A stretch of DNA of 64,000 nt, taken from contig NC_083586.1 in NCBI RefSeq assembly GCF_027579695.1, positions 1,527,001 to 1,591,000 of the forward strand, written 5' to 3'. The notes beneath the pieces are model-generated. The model ran no database searches. It worked only from the letters and a program-made list of their open reading frames with translations, and had not been told where the DNA came from. This DNA is from Neoarius graeffei. Its lineage: Eukaryota > Chordata > Actinopteri > Siluriformes > Ariidae. Below are positions 29,001-43,370 of this stretch, piece by piece. Made by a program: the position numbers and the translations under genes. Position 1 is the first letter of the stretch. Each line of letters opens with the position of its first letter.

Positions 29001-32000
29001 CAAAGTGCAGCGAGGTACTCTTTCTTTCTGTTACAGACAAGCGAACGTGAGTGAGACAGGCAAAGTGCAGCCGGGTACTCTTTCTTTCCTTTACAGGCAA
29101 GCGAATGTGAGTGGGACAGGCAAACTGCAGCGAGGTATTCTTTCTTTGACAGACAAGCGAACATGAGTGGGACAGGCAAAGTGCAGCGAGGTGCTCTTTC
29201 TTTCTTTTACAGACAAGCGAACGTGAGGGGGACAGGCAAAGTTGAGCGAGGTACTCTTTCTTTGACAGACAAGCGAATGTGAGTGGGACAGGCAAAGTGC
29301 AGCGAGGTATTCTTTCTTTGACAGACAAGCAAACGTGAGTGGGACTGGCAAAGTGCAGCTAGGTACTCTTTCATTGTTTTACAGACAAGCGAACATGAGT
29401 GGGACAGGCAAAGTGCAGCCAGGTACTCTTTCCTTTACAGACAAGCGAACGTGAGCGGGACAGGCAAAGTGCAGCGAGGTACTCTTTCTTCCTTTTGCAG
29501 ACAAGCGAACGTGAGCGGGACAGGCAAAGTGCAGCGAGGTACTCTTTCTTTCTTTTACAGACAAGCGAACGTGAGCGGGACAGACAAAGTGCAGCCAGGA
29601 ACTCTTTCTTTCTTTTACAGACAAGCGAACATGAGCGGGACACGCAAAGTGCAGCCAGGTACTCTTTCCTTTACAGACAAGCGAACGTGAGCGGGACAGG
29701 CAAAGTGCAGCGAGGTACTCTTTCTTCCTTTTGCAGACAAGCGAACGTGAGCGGGACAGGCAAAGTGCAGCGAGGTACTCTTTCTTTCTTTTACAGACAA
29801 GCGAACGTGAGCGGGACAGACAAAGTGCAGCCAGGAACTCTTTCTTTCTTTTACAGACAAGCGAACATGAGCGGGACAGGCAAAGTGCAGCCAGTTACTC
29901 TTTCTTTCTTTTACAGAAAAGCGAACGTGAGCGGGACAGACAAAGTGCAGCTAAGTACTCTTTCTTTTACAGACAAGCCAACGTGAGTGGCACAGGCAAA
30001 GTGGAGCGAGGTACTCTTTCTTTGACAGACAAGCGAACGTGAGCAGGACAGGCAAAGTGCAGCGAGGTACTCTTTCTTTCTTTTACAGACAAGCGAACGT
30101 GAGCGGGACAGGCAAAGTGCAGCCAGGAACTCTTTCTTTCTTTTACAGACAAGCGAACGTGAGCGGGACAGGCAAAGTGCATCCAGTTACTCTTTCTTTC
30201 TTTTACAGACAAGCGAACGTGAGCGGGACAGACAAAGTGCAGCGAAGTAGTCTTTCTTTGACAGACAAGCGAATGTCAGTGGGACACGCAAAGTGCAGAG
30301 AGGTATTCTTTCTTTGACAGACAAGCAAACGTGAGTGGGACTGGCAAAGTGCAGCGAGGTACTCTTTCTTTCACAGACAAGCGAACGTGAGTGGGACAGG
30401 CCATGTGCAGCGAGGTACTCTTTCTTTCTTTTACAGACAAGAGAACGTGAGTGGGACAGGCAAAGTGGAGCAAGGTACTCTTTCTTTCTTTTACAGACAA
30501 GCGAACGTGAGTGGGACGGGTCAAGTGCCGCCAGGTACTCTTTCTTTTACAGACAAGCGAACGTGAGTGGGACAGGCAAAGTACAGCGAGGTACTCTTTC
30601 ATTGACAGACAAGCGAACGTGAGCGGGACAGGCAAAGTGCAGCCAGGAACTCTTTCTTTCTTTTACAGACAAGCGAACGTGAGCGGGACAGGCAAAGTGC
30701 AGCTAGGTACTCTTTCTTTTACAGACAAGCGAACGTGAGTGGGACAGGCTAAGTGCAGCGAGTTACTCTTTCTTTATTTTTCAGATAAGCGAACGTGAGT
30801 GGGACAGGCAATGTGCTGCAAGGTACTCTTTCTTTTACAGACAAGCGAACGTGAGTGGGACAGGCAAAGTGCTGCGAGGTACTCTTTCTTTCTTTTACAG
30901 GCAAGCAAACTTGAGCCCGACAGGCAAAGTGCAGCCAGTTACTCTTTCTTTATTTATTTTACAGACAAGCGAACGTGATTGGGACAGGCGAAGTGCAGCG
31001 AGGTACTCTTTCTTTCTTTTACAGACAAGCGAACGTGTGTGGGAAAGGCAAAGTGGAGCGAGGTACTCTTTCTTTCTTTTACAGACAAGCGAACGTGAGC
31101 GGGACGGTCCAAATGCCGCCAGGTACTCTTTCTTTTACAGGCAAGCGACAGTGAGTGGGAGAGGCAAAGTGCAGCGAGGTACTCTTTCTTTCTTTTACAG
31201 ACAAGCGAACGTGAGTGGGACAGGCAAAGTGCAGCGAGGTACTCTTTCTTTGACAGACAAGCGAACGTGAGTGGGACCGGCAAAGTGCAGCGAGGTACTC
31301 TTTATTTTACAGACAAGCGAACGTGAGTGGGACTGGCAAAGTGCAGCAAGGTACTCTTTTTCTTTCTTTTACAGACAAGCGAACGTGAGTGGGACAGGCA
31401 AAGTACAGCGAGGTACTCTTTCATTGACAGACAAGCGAACGTGAGTGGGACTGGCAAAGTGCAGCGAGGTACTCTTTCTTTCTTTTACAGACAAGCGAAC
31501 GTGAGTGGGACAGGCAAAGTATAGCGAGGTACTCTTTCTTTGACAGACAAGCGAATGTGAGTGGGACAGGCAAAGTGCAGCGAGGTATTCTTTCTTTGAC
31601 AGACAAGCGAACATGAGTGGGACAGGCAAAGTGCAGCCAGGTACTCTTTCTTTTATAGACAAGTGAACGTGAGCGGGACAGGCAAAGTGCAGCGAGGTAC
31701 TCTTTCTTTCTTTTACAGACAAGCGAACGTGAGCGGGACAGGCAAAGTGCAGCGAGGTACTCTTTCTTTCTTTTACAGGCAAGCGAACGTGAGCCCGACA
31801 GGCAAAGTGCATCCAGGTACTCTTTCTTTCTTTCTTTTACAGACAAGCGAACGTGAGTGGGACAGGCAAAGTGCTGCGAGGTACTCTTTCTTTCTTTTAC
31901 AGGCAAGCAAACGTGAGCCCGACAGGCAAAGTGCATCCAGGTACTCTTTCTTTCTTTATTTTACAGACAAGCGAACGTGAATGGTACAGGCGAAGTGCAG

Positions 32001-35000
32001 CGAGGTACTCTTTCTTTCTTTTACAGACAAGTGAACGTGAGTGGGACAGGCAAAGTGGAACAAGGTACTCTTTCTTTCTTTTACAGTCAAGCGAACGTGA
32101 GTGGGATGGATCAAGTGCCGCCAGGTACTCTTTCTTTTACAGGCAAGCGACAGTGAGTGGGAGAGGCAAAGTGCAGCGAGGTACTCTGTCTTTCTTTTAC
32201 AGACAAACGAACGTGAGTGGGACAGGCAAAGTACAGCGAGGTACTCTTTCATTGACAGACAAGCGAACGTGAGCGGGACAGGCAAAGTGCAGCCAGGAAC
32301 TCTTTCTTTCTTTTACAGACAAGCGAACGTGAGCGGGACAGGCAAAGTGCAGCTAGGTACTCTTTCTTTTACAGACAAGCGAACGTGAGTGGGACAGGCA
32401 AATTGCAGCGAGTTACTCTTTCTTTATTTTTCATATAAGCGAACGTGAGTGGGAAAGGCAAAGTGCTGCAAGGTACTCTTTCTTTTACAGACAAGCGAAC
32501 GTGAGTGGGACAGGCAAAGTGCTGCGAGGTACTCTTTCTTTCTTTTACAGGCAAGCAAACGTGAGCCCGACAGGCAAAGTGCAGCCAGGTACTCTTTCTT
32601 TTACAGACAAGCGAACGTGAGCGGGACAGACAAAGTGCAGCGAGGTAGTCTTTCTTTTACAGACAAGCGAATGTGAGTGGCACAGGCAAAGTGGAGCGAG
32701 GCACTCTTTCTTTGACAGACAAGCGAACGTGACTGGGACAGGCAAAGTGCAGCGAGGTACTCTTTCTTTCTTTTACAGACAAGCGAACATGAGTGGGACA
32801 GGCCAAGTGCCACCAGGTACTCTTTCTTTTACAGGCAAGCGAAAGTGAGTGGGAGAGGCAAAGTGCAGCGAGGTACTCTTTCTTTCTTTTACAGACAAGC
32901 GAACGTGAGTGGGACAGGCAAAGTGCAGCGAGGTAGTCTTTCATTGACAGACAAGCGAACGTGACTGGGACTGGCAAAGTGCAGCGAGGTACTCTTTCTT
33001 TTACAGACAAGCGAACATGAGTGGGACAGGCCAAGTGCCGCCAGGTACTCTTTTTTTTACAGGCAAGCGAAAGTGAGTGGGAGAGGCAAAGTGCAGCCAG
33101 GTACTCTTTCTTTCTTTTACAGACAAGCGAACGTGAGTGGTACAGGCAAAGTGCAGCGAGGTACTCTTTCTTTTACAGACAAGCGAATGTGAACGGGACA
33201 GGCAAAGTGCAGCGAGGTATTCTTTCTTTGACAGACAAGCGACCGTGAGTGGGACTGGCAAAGTGCAGCGAGGTACTCTTTCTTTCTTTTACAGACAAGC
33301 GAACATGAGTGGGACAGGCAAGGTGCAGCCAGGTACTCTTTCTTTTACAGACAAGCGAACGTGAGCGGGACAGGCCAAGTGCAGCGAGGTACTCTTTCTT
33401 TCTTTCTTTTACAGACAAGCGAACGTGAGCGGGACAGGCAAAGTGGAGCGAGGTACTCTTTCTTTTACAGACAAGCGAACGTGAGTGGGACAGGCAAAGT
33501 GTAGCGAGGTACTCTTTCTTTCTTTGACAGGCAAGCAAACGTGAGCCCGACAGGCAAAGTGCAGCCAGGTACTCTTTCTTTCTTTCTTTTACAGACAAGC
33601 GAACGTGAGTGGGACAGGCCCAGTGCCGCCAGGTACTCTTTATTTTACAGGCAAGCGAAAGTGAGTGGGAGAGGCAAAGTGCAGCGAGGTACTCTTTCTT
33701 TCTTTTACAGACAAGAGAACATGCGTGGGACAGGCCAAGTGCCGCCAGGTACTCTTTATTTTACAGGCAAGCGAAAGTGAGTGGGAGAGGCAAAGTGCAG
33801 CGAGGTACTCTTTCTTTCTGTTACAGACAAGCGAACGTGAGTGAGACAGGCAAAGTGCAGCCGGGTACTCTTTCTTTCCTTTACAGGCAAGCGAATGTGA
33901 GTGGGACAGGCAAAGTGCAGCGAGGTATTCTTTCTTTGACAGACAAGCGAACATGAGTGGGACAGGCAAAGTGCAGCCAGGTACTCTTTCTTTTATAGAC
34001 AAGTGAACGTGAGCGGGACAGGCAAAGTGAAGCGAGGTACTCTTTCTTTCTTTTACAGACAAGCGCACGTGAGCGGGACAGGCAAAGTAGAGCGAGGTAC
34101 TCTTTCTTTGACAGACAATCGAACGTGAGTGGGACTGGCAAAGTGCAGCGAGATACTCTTTCTTTCTTTTACAGACAAGCGAATGTGAGCGGGACAGGCA
34201 AAGTGCAGCGAGGTATTCTTTCTTTGACAGACAATCGAACGTGAGTGGGACTGGCAAAGTGCAGCGAGGTACTCTTTCTTTCTTTTACAGTCAAGCGAAC
34301 ATGAGTGGGACAGGCAAAGTGCAGCCAGGTACTCTTTCTTTTACAGAGAAGTGAACGTGAGCGGGACAGGCCAAGTGCAGCGAGGTACTCTTTCTTTCTT
34401 TTACAGACAAGCGAACATGAGCAGGACAGGCAAAGTGGAGCGAGGTACTCTTTCTTTTACAGACAAGCGAACGTGAGTGGCACAGGCAAAGTGGAGCGAG
34501 GTACTCTTTCTTTGACAGACAAGCGAATGTGAGTGGGACAGGCAAAGTGCAGCGAGGTATTCTTTCTTTCTTTTACAGACAAGAGAACATGAGCGGGACA
34601 GGCAAAGTGCCGCCAGGTACTCTTTATTTTACAGGCAAGCGAAAGTGAGTGGGAGAGGCAAAGTGCAGCGATTTACTCTTTCTTTCTTTTACAGGCAAGG
34701 GAACATGAGTGGGACAGGCAAAGTGCAGCCAGGTACTCTTTCTTTTACAGACAAGCGAACGTGAGCGGGACAGGCCAAGTGCAGCTAGGTACTCTTTCTT
34801 TCTTTTACAGACAAGCGAACATGAGCGGGACAGGCAAAGTGCAGCCAGGTACTCTTTCTTTCTTTCTTTTACAGACAAGCGAACGTGAGTAGGACTGTCG
34901 AAGTGCAGCGAGGTACTCTTTCTTTCTTTTACAGGCAAGCGAACGTGAGCCCGACAGGCAAAGTGCAGCCAGGTACTCTTTCTTTCTTTTAGAGACAAGC

Positions 35001-38000
35001 GAACGTGAGCGGGACAGGCAAAGTGCAGCCAGGTACTCTTTCTTTGTTTTACAGGTAAGCGAACGTGAGCGGGACAGGCAAAATGACGCCAGGTACTCTT
35101 TCTGTCTTTTACAGGTAAGCGAACGTGAGTGGGACAGGCAAAGTGCAGCCAGGTACTCTTTCTTTCTTGTACAGGTAAGCGAACATCAGCTGGACAGGCA
35201 AAGTGCAGCCAGGTACTCTTTCTTTCTTTTACAGACAAGCGAACATGAGCAGGACAGGCAAAGTGGAGCGAGGTACTCTTTCTTTTACAGACAAGCGAAC
35301 GCGAGTGGGACAGGCAAAGTGCAGCGAGGTACTCTTTCATTGACAGACAAGAGAACGTGAGTGGGACTGGCAAAGTGCAGCGAGGTACTCTTTCTTTCTT
35401 TTACAGACAAGCGAACGTGAGTGGGACAGGCAAAGTGGAGCTAGGTACTCTTTCTTTTACAGACAAGCGAACGTGAGTGGCACAGGCCAAGTGGAGCGAG
35501 GTACTCTTTCTTTGACAGACAAGCAAATGTGAGAGGGAAAGGCAAAGTGCAGCGAGGTATTCTTTCTTTTACAGACAAGCGAATGTGATTGGGACTGGCA
35601 AAGTGCAGCGAGGTACTCTTTCATTGACAGACAAGCGAACGTGAGTGGGACTGGCAAAGTGCAGCGAGGTACTCTTTCTTTCTTTTACAGACAAGCGAAC
35701 ACGAGTGGGACAGGCAAAGTGCAGCGAGGTACTCTTTCATTGACAGACAAGAGAACGTGAGTGGGACTGGCAAAGTGCAGCGAGGTACTCTTTCTTTCTT
35801 TTACAAACAAGCAAACGTGAGTGGGACAGGCAACGTGCAGCGAGGTACTCTTTCTTTTACAGACAAGCGAACGTGAGTGGGACAGGCAAAGTGTAGCGAG
35901 GTACTCTTTCTTTCTTTTACAGGCAAGCAAACGTGAGCCCGACAGGCAAAGTGCAGCCAGGTACTCTTTCTTTCTTTCTTTTACAGACAAGCGAACATGA
36001 GTAGGACTGTCGAAGTGCAGCGAGGCACTCTTTCTTTCTGTTACAGGCAAGCGAACGTGAGCCCGACAGGCAAAGTGCAACCAGGTACTCTTTCTTTCTT
36101 TCTTTTACAGACAACCAAACTTGAGTAGCACAGACAAAGTGCTGCGAGGTACTCTTTCTTTCTTTTACAGGCAAGCAAACGTGAGCCCGACAGACAAAGT
36201 GCAGCCAGGTACTTTTTCTTTCTTTCTTTTACAGACAAGTGAACGTGAGTGTGACACGCAAAGTGCAGCGAGGTACTCTTTCTTTCTTTTACAGACAAGC
36301 GAAAGTGAGTGGCGCTGGCAAAGTGGAGGGAGGTTCTCTTTCTTTGATAGACAAGCGAATGTGAGTGGGACAGGCAAATTGGAGCGAGGTATTCTTTCTT
36401 TGACAGACAAGCGAACGTGAGTGGGACTGGCAAAGTGCAGCGAGGTACTCTTTCTTTCGTTTACATACAAGCGAACATGAGTGGGACAGGCAAAGTGCAG
36501 CCAGGTACTCTTTCTTTTACAGACAAGCGAACGTGACTGGGACAGGCAAAGTGCAGCCAGGTACTCTTTCTTTCTTTCTTTTATAGACAACCAAACTTGA
36601 GTAGCACAGACAAAGTGCTGCGAGGTACTCTTTCTTTCTTTTACAGGCAAGCAAACGTGAGCCCGACAGACAAAGTGCAGCCAGGTACTTTTTCTTTCTT
36701 TCTTTTACAGACAAGTGAACGTGAGTGTGACACGCACAGTGCAGCGAGGTACTCTTTCTTTCTTTTACAGACAAGCGAATTTGAGTGGCACAGGCAAAGT
36801 GGAGGGAGGTTCTCTTTCTTTGATAGACAAGCGAATGTGAGTGGGACAGGCAAATTGGAGCGAGGTATTCTTTCTTTGACAGACAAGCGAACGTGAGTGG
36901 GACTGGCAAAGTGCAGCGAGGTACTCTTTCTTTCATTTACATACAAGCGAACATGAGTGGGACAGGCAAAGTGCAGCCAGGTACTCTTTCTTTTACAGAC
37001 AAGCGAACGTGACTGGGACAGGCAAAGTGCAGCAAGGTACTCTTTCTTTCTTTTACAGACAAGCGAACATGAGTGGGACAGGCCAAGTGCCGCCAGGTAC
37101 TCTTTTTTTTTTTTTACAGGCAAGCAATAGTGAGTGGGAGAGGCAAAGTGCAGCGAGGTACTCTTTGTTTCTTTTACAGACAAGCGAACATGAGTGGGAC
37201 AGGCCAAGTGCCGCCAGGTACTCTTTCTTTTACAGGCAAGCTAAAGTGAGTGGGAGAGGCAAAGTGCAGCGAGGTACTCTTTCTTTCTTTTACAGACACG
37301 CGAACGTGAGTGAGACAGGCAAAGTGCAGCAAGGTACTCTTTCTTTCTTTTACAGACACGCGAACGTGAGCTGGACAGGCAAAGTGCAGCCATGTAATCT
37401 TTCTTTCTTTTACAGACAAGCAAACGTGAGTGGCACAGGCAAAGTCCAGCATGGTACTCTTTTACAGAAAAGCGAACGTGAGTGGGACAGGCAAAGTTTA
37501 GCGAGGTACTCTTTCTTTTACAGACACGCGAACGTGAGCGGGACAGGCAAAGTGCTGCGAGGTACTCTTTCTTTCTTTTACAGACAAGCAAACGTGAGTG
37601 GCACAGGCAAAGTGCAGCGAGGTACTCTTTCTTTGTTTTACAGACAAGTGAACGTGAGTGGCACAGGCAAAGTGCAGCCAGGTAATCGTTCTTTGTTATA
37701 CCGACAAGTGAACGTGAGTGGGACAGGCAAAGTGCAGCGAGGTACTCTTTCTTTCTTTTACAGACAGGCGAACGTGAGTGGGACAGGCAAAGTGCAGCGA
37801 GGTACTCTTTCTTTCTTTTACAGACAAGTGAACGTGAGTGGCAAAGGCAAAGTGCAGAGAAGGTCCTCTTTCTTTTACAGACAAGCGAACGTGAGTGGGA
37901 CAGGCAAAGTACAGCGAGGTACTCTTTCTTTCTTTTCCAGATAAGCGAACGTGAGTGGGACAGGCAAAGTGCAGCGAGGTACTCTTTCTTTTACAGACAA

Positions 38001-40800
38001 GCGAACTTGAGTGGGACAGGCAAAGTGCAGCGAGGTACTCTTTCTTTTACAGGCAAGCGAACGTGAGTGGGTCAGGCAAAGTGCAGCGAGGTACTCTGTC
38101 TTTTCCAGATAAGTGAACATGAGTGGGACCGGCAAAGTGCAGGGAGGTACTCTTTCTTTTACAGGCAAGCGAACTTGAGTGGGACAGGCAAAGTGCAGCC
38201 AGGTACTCTTTCTTTCTTTTACAGACAAGCGAACGTGAGCGGGACAGGCAAAGTAGAGCGAGGTACTCTTTCTTTGACAGACAAGCGAATGTGAGTGGGA
38301 CTGGCAAAGTGCAGCAAGATACTCTTTTTTTTCTTTTACAGACAAGCGAACGTGAGCGGGACAGGCAAAGTGCTGCGAGGTATTCTTTCTTTGACAGACA
38401 ATCGAACGTGAGTGGGACTGGCAATGTGCAGCGAGGTACTCTTTCTTTCTTTTACAGTCAAGCGAACATGAGTGGGACAGGCAAAGTGCAGCCAGGTACT
38501 CTTTCTTTTACAGACAAGCGAACGTGATCGGGACAGGCCAAGTGCAGCGAGGTACTCTTTCTTTCTTTTACAGACAAGCGAACATGAGCGGGACAGGCAA
38601 AGTGGAGCGAGGTACTCTTTCTTTTACAGACAAGCGAACGTGAGTGGCACAGGCAAAGTGGAGCGAGGTACTCTTTCTTTGACAGACAAGCGAATGTGAG
38701 TGGGACAGGCAAAGTGCAGCGAGGTATTCTTTCTTTTACAGACAAGCGAACGTGACTGGGACAGGCAAAGTGCAGCGAGGTACTCTTTCTTTCTTTTACA
38801 GACAAGCGAACATGAGTGGGACAGGCCAAGTGCAGCGAGGTATTCTTTCTTTTACAGGCAAGTTAAAGTGAGTGGGAGAGGCAAAGTGCAGCGAGGTACT
38901 CTTTCTTTCTTTTACAGACAAGCGAACGTGAGTGGGACAGGCAAAGTGCAGTGAGGTACTCTTTATTTGACAGACAAGCGAACGTGATTGGGACTGGCAA
39001 AGTGCAGCGAGGTACTCTTTCATTGACAGACAAGCGAACGTGAGTGGGACTGGCAAAGTGCAGCGAGGTACTCTTTCTTTCTTTTACAGACAAGCGAACG
39101 CGAGTGGGACAGGCAAAGTGCAGCGAGGTACTCTTTCATTGACAGACAAGCGAACGTGAGTGGGACTGGCAAAGTGCAGTGAGGTACTCTTTCTTTCTTT
39201 TACAGACAAGCGAACGTGAGTGGGACAGGCAAAGTGCAGCGAGGTACTCTTTCTTTTACAGACAAGCGAGCGTGAGTGGGACAGGCAAAGTGTAGCGAGG
39301 TACTCTTTCTTTCTTTTACAGGCAAGCAAACGTGAGCCCGACAGGCAAAGTGCAGCCAGGTACTCTTTCTTTCTTTCTTTTACAGACAAGCGAACATGAG
39401 TAGGACTGGCGAAGTGCAGCGAGGTACTCTTTCTTTCTTTTACAGGCAAGCGAACGTGAGCCCGACAGGCAAAGTGCTGCGAGGTACTCTTTCTTTCTTT
39501 TACAGGCAAGCAAACGTGAGCCCGACAGACAAAGTGCAGCCAGGTACTTTTTCTTTCTTTCTTTCTTTTACAGACAAGTGAACATGAGTGTGACACGCAA
39601 AGTGCAGCGAGGTACTCTTTCTTTCTTTTACAGACAAGCGAACGTGAGTGGCACAGGCAAAGTGGAGGGAGGTTCTCTTTCTTTGATAGACAAGCGAATG
39701 TGAGTGGGACAGGCAAATTGGAGCGAGGTATTCTTTCTTTGACAGACAAGCGAACGTGAGTGGGACTGGCAAAGTGCAGCGAGGTACTCTTTCTTTCGTT
39801 TACATACAAGCGAACATGAGTGGGACAGGCAAAGTGCAGCCAGGTACTCTTTCTTTTACAGACAAGCGAACGTGACTGGGACAGGCAAAGTGCAGCAAGG
39901 TACTCTTTTTCTTTCTTTTACAGACAAGCGAACATGAGTGGGACAGGCCAAGTGCCGCCAGGTACTCTTTTTTTTTTTTACAGGCAAGCAATAGTGAGTG
40001 GGAGAGGCAAAGTGCAGCGAGGTACTCTTTGTTTCTTTTACAGACAAGCGAACATGAGTGGGACAGGCCAAGTGCCGCCAGGTACTCTTTCTTTTACAGG
40101 CAAGCGAAAGTGAGTGGGAGAGGCAACGTGCAGCGAGGTACTCTTTCTTTCTTTTACAGACACGCGAACGTGAGTGAGACAGGCAAAGTGCAGCGAGGTA
40201 CTCTTTCTTTCTTTTACAGACACGCTAACGTGAGCTGGACAGGCAAAGTGCAGCCATGTAATCTTTCTTTGTTTTACAGACAAGCGAACGTGAGTGGCAT
40301 AGGCAAAGTCCAGCGAGGTACTCTTTTACAGAAAAGCGAACGTGAGTGGGACAGGCAAAGTTTAGCGAGGTACTATTTCTTTTACAGACACGCGAACGTG
40401 AGCTGGACAGGCAAAGTGCTGCGAGGTACTCTTTCTTTCTTTTACAGGCAAGCTAACGTGAGTGGCACTGGCAAAGTGCAGCGAGGTACTCTTTCTTTGT
40501 TTTACAGACAAGTGAACGTGAGTGGCACAGGCAAAGTGCAGCCAGGTAATCTTTCTTTGTTATACAGACAAGTGAACGTGAGTGGGACAGGCAAAGTGCA
40601 GCCAAGTACTCTTTCTTTCTTTTACAGACAGGCGAACGTGAGTGGGACAGGAAAAGTGCAGCGAGGTACTCTTTCTTTCTTTTACAGACAAGTGAACGTG
40701 AGTGGCAAAGGCAAAGTGCAGAGAAGGTCCTCTTTCTTTTACGGACAAGCGAACGTGAGTGGGACAGGCAAAGTGCTGCGAGGGACTCTTTCTTTTACAG
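23081..40800 (+). repeat. Left array domain: diverse units
   Basis: Units mostly begin ACAAGCG and often carry CGAGG, TTGACAG or GAATGTG variants, and the CTTT count stays at one to four. Longer-range copies exist: about 27.0-29.2 kb recurs at +4790 (31.8-34.0 kb), 25.6 kb at +3792 (29.4 kb), 36.1 kb at +476, and 37.0-37.9 kb at about +2864 (39.9-40.8 kb). Confidence 0.85.
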
Positions 40801-41318
40801 GTAAGCGAACGCGAGTCTGACAGGCAAAGTGCAGCCAGGTACTCTTTCTTTCTTTTACAGGTAAGCGAACGTGAGTGGGACAGGCAAAGTGCATCCAGGT
40901 ACTCTTTCTTTCTTTTACAGGTAAGCGAACGCGAGTGGGACAGGCAAAGTGCATCCAGGTACTCTTTCTTTCTTTTACAGGTAAGCGAACGTGAGTGGGA
41001 CAGGCAAAGTGCATCCAGGTACTCTTTCTTTCTTTTACAGGCAAGCGAACGTGAGTGGGACAGGCAAAGTGCAGCCAGGTACTCTTTCTTTCTTTTACAG
41101 GCAAGCGAACGTGAGTTGGACAGGCAAAGTGCATCCAGGTACTCTTTCTTTTACAGGTAAGCGAACGCGATTCTGACAGGCAAAGTGCAGCCAGGTACTC
41201 TTTCTTTCTTTTACAGGCAAGCGAACGTGAGTTGGACAGGCAAAGTGCATCCAGTTACTCTTTCTTTCTTTTACAGGCAAGCGAACATGAGTGGGACTAG
41301 AAAAGTGCAGCCAGGTAC

Positions 41319-41362
<44 letters not shown>

Positions 41363-43078
41363 TTACAGGCAAGCTAATGTGAGTGGGACTGGCAAAGTGC
41401 AGCGAGGTACTCTTTCTTTCTTTTACAGGCAAGCGAACGTGAGTGGGAAAGGCAAAGTGCAGCCAGGTACTCTTTCTTTCTTTTACAGGCAAGCGAACGT
41501 GAGTGGGATGGGCAAAGTGCAGCCAGGTACTCTTTCTTTCTTGTACAGACAAGCGAACATGAGTGGGACAGGCAAAGTGCAGCCAGGTACTCTTTCTTGT
41601 ACAGACAAGCGAACGTGAGTGGGACAGGCAAGGTGCAGCCAGGTACTCTTTCTTTTACAGGCAAGCGAACGTGAGTGGGACAGGCAAAGTGCAGCGATGT
41701 ACTCTTCTTGCTTTTACAGACAAGCGAACGTGAGTGGGACAGGCCAAGTGCAGCGAGGTACTCTTTCTTTCTTTTACTGACAAGCGAACGTGAGTGGCAC
41801 AGGCCAAGTGCAGCCAGGTACTCTTTCTTTTTTTTTACAGACAAGCGAAAGTGAGTGGGACGGGCAAAGTGCAGCCAGGTACTCTTTCTTTCTTTTTCAG
41901 GTAAGCGAATTTGAGTGGGACAGGCAAAGTGCATCCAGGTACTCTTCCCTTCTTTTACAGACCAGCGAACGTGAGTGGGACAGGCAAAGTGCAGCCAGGT
42001 ACTCTTTCTTTCTTTTACAGTTAAGCGAACGCGAGTGGGACAGGCAAAGTGCAGCCAGGTACTCTTTCTTTCTTTTACAGGCAAGCGAACGTGAGTGGGA
42101 CAGGCAAAGTGCAGCCAGGTACTCTTTCTTTCTTTTAGAGGCAAGCGAACGTGAGTGGGACAGGCAAAGTGCAGCGAGGTACTCTTTCTTTCTTTTACAG
42201 GCAAGCGAACATGAGTGGGACAGGCAAAGTGCAGCGAGGTACTCTTTCTTTCTTTTACAGGCAAGCGAACGTGAGTGGGACAGGCAAAGTTCATCCAGGT
42301 ACTCTTTCTTTCTTTTACAGGTAAACGAACTTGAGTGGGACAGGCCAAGTGCAGCTAGGTACTCTTTCTTTATTTTACAGGTAAGCGAATGTGAGTGGGA
42401 CAGGCAAAGTGCAGCGAGGTACTCTTTCTGTCTTTTACAGGCAAGCGAGCGTGAGTGGGCCGGGCAAAGTGCAGGCAGGTACTCTTTCTTTCTTTTACAG
42501 GTAAGCGAACGTGACTGGGACAGGAAAAGTGCAGCCGGGTACTCTTCCCTTCTTTTACAGACCAGCGAATGTGAGTGGGACAGGCGAAGTGCAGCCGGGT
42601 ACTCTTCCCTTCTTTTACAGACCAGCGAACATGAGTGGGACAGGTAAAGTGCAGCCAGGTACTCTTTCTTTCTTTTACAGACAAGCGAACGTGAGTGGGA
42701 CAGGCAAAGTGCAGCCAGGTACTCTTTCTTTCTTTCTTTTACAGGCAAGCGAACGTGAGTGGGACTGGAAAAGTGCAGCCAGGTACTCTTTCTTTCTTTT
42801 ACAGGCAAGCAAACGTGAGTGGGACGGGCAAAGTGCAGCCAGGTACTCTTTCTTTCTTTTACAGGCAAGCAAACGTGAGTGGGACGGGCAAAGTGTAGCC
42901 AGGTACTCTTTCTTTCTTGTACAGACAAGCGAACGTGAGTGGGACAGGCAAAGTGCAGCCAGGTACTCTTTCTTGTACAGACAAGCGAACGTGAGTGGGA
43001 CAGGCAAGGTGCAGCCAGGTACTCTTTCTTTTACAGGGAAGCAAACGTGAGTGGGACGGGCAAAGTGTAGCCAGGTGC

Positions 43079-43114
<36 letters not shown>

Positions 43115-43334
43115 TTACAGGCAAGCGAACGTGAGTGGGATGGGCAAAGTGCAGCCAGGTACTCTTTCTTTCTTGTACAGACAAGCGAACGTGAGTGGGA
43201 CAGGCAAAGTGCAGCCAGGTACTCTTTCTTGTACAGACAAGCGAACGTGAGTGGGACAGGCAAGGTGCAGCCAGGTACTCTTTCTTTTACAGGCAAGCAA
43301 ACGTGAGTGGGACGGGCAAAGTGTAGCCAGGTGC

Positions 43335-43370
<36 letters not shown>

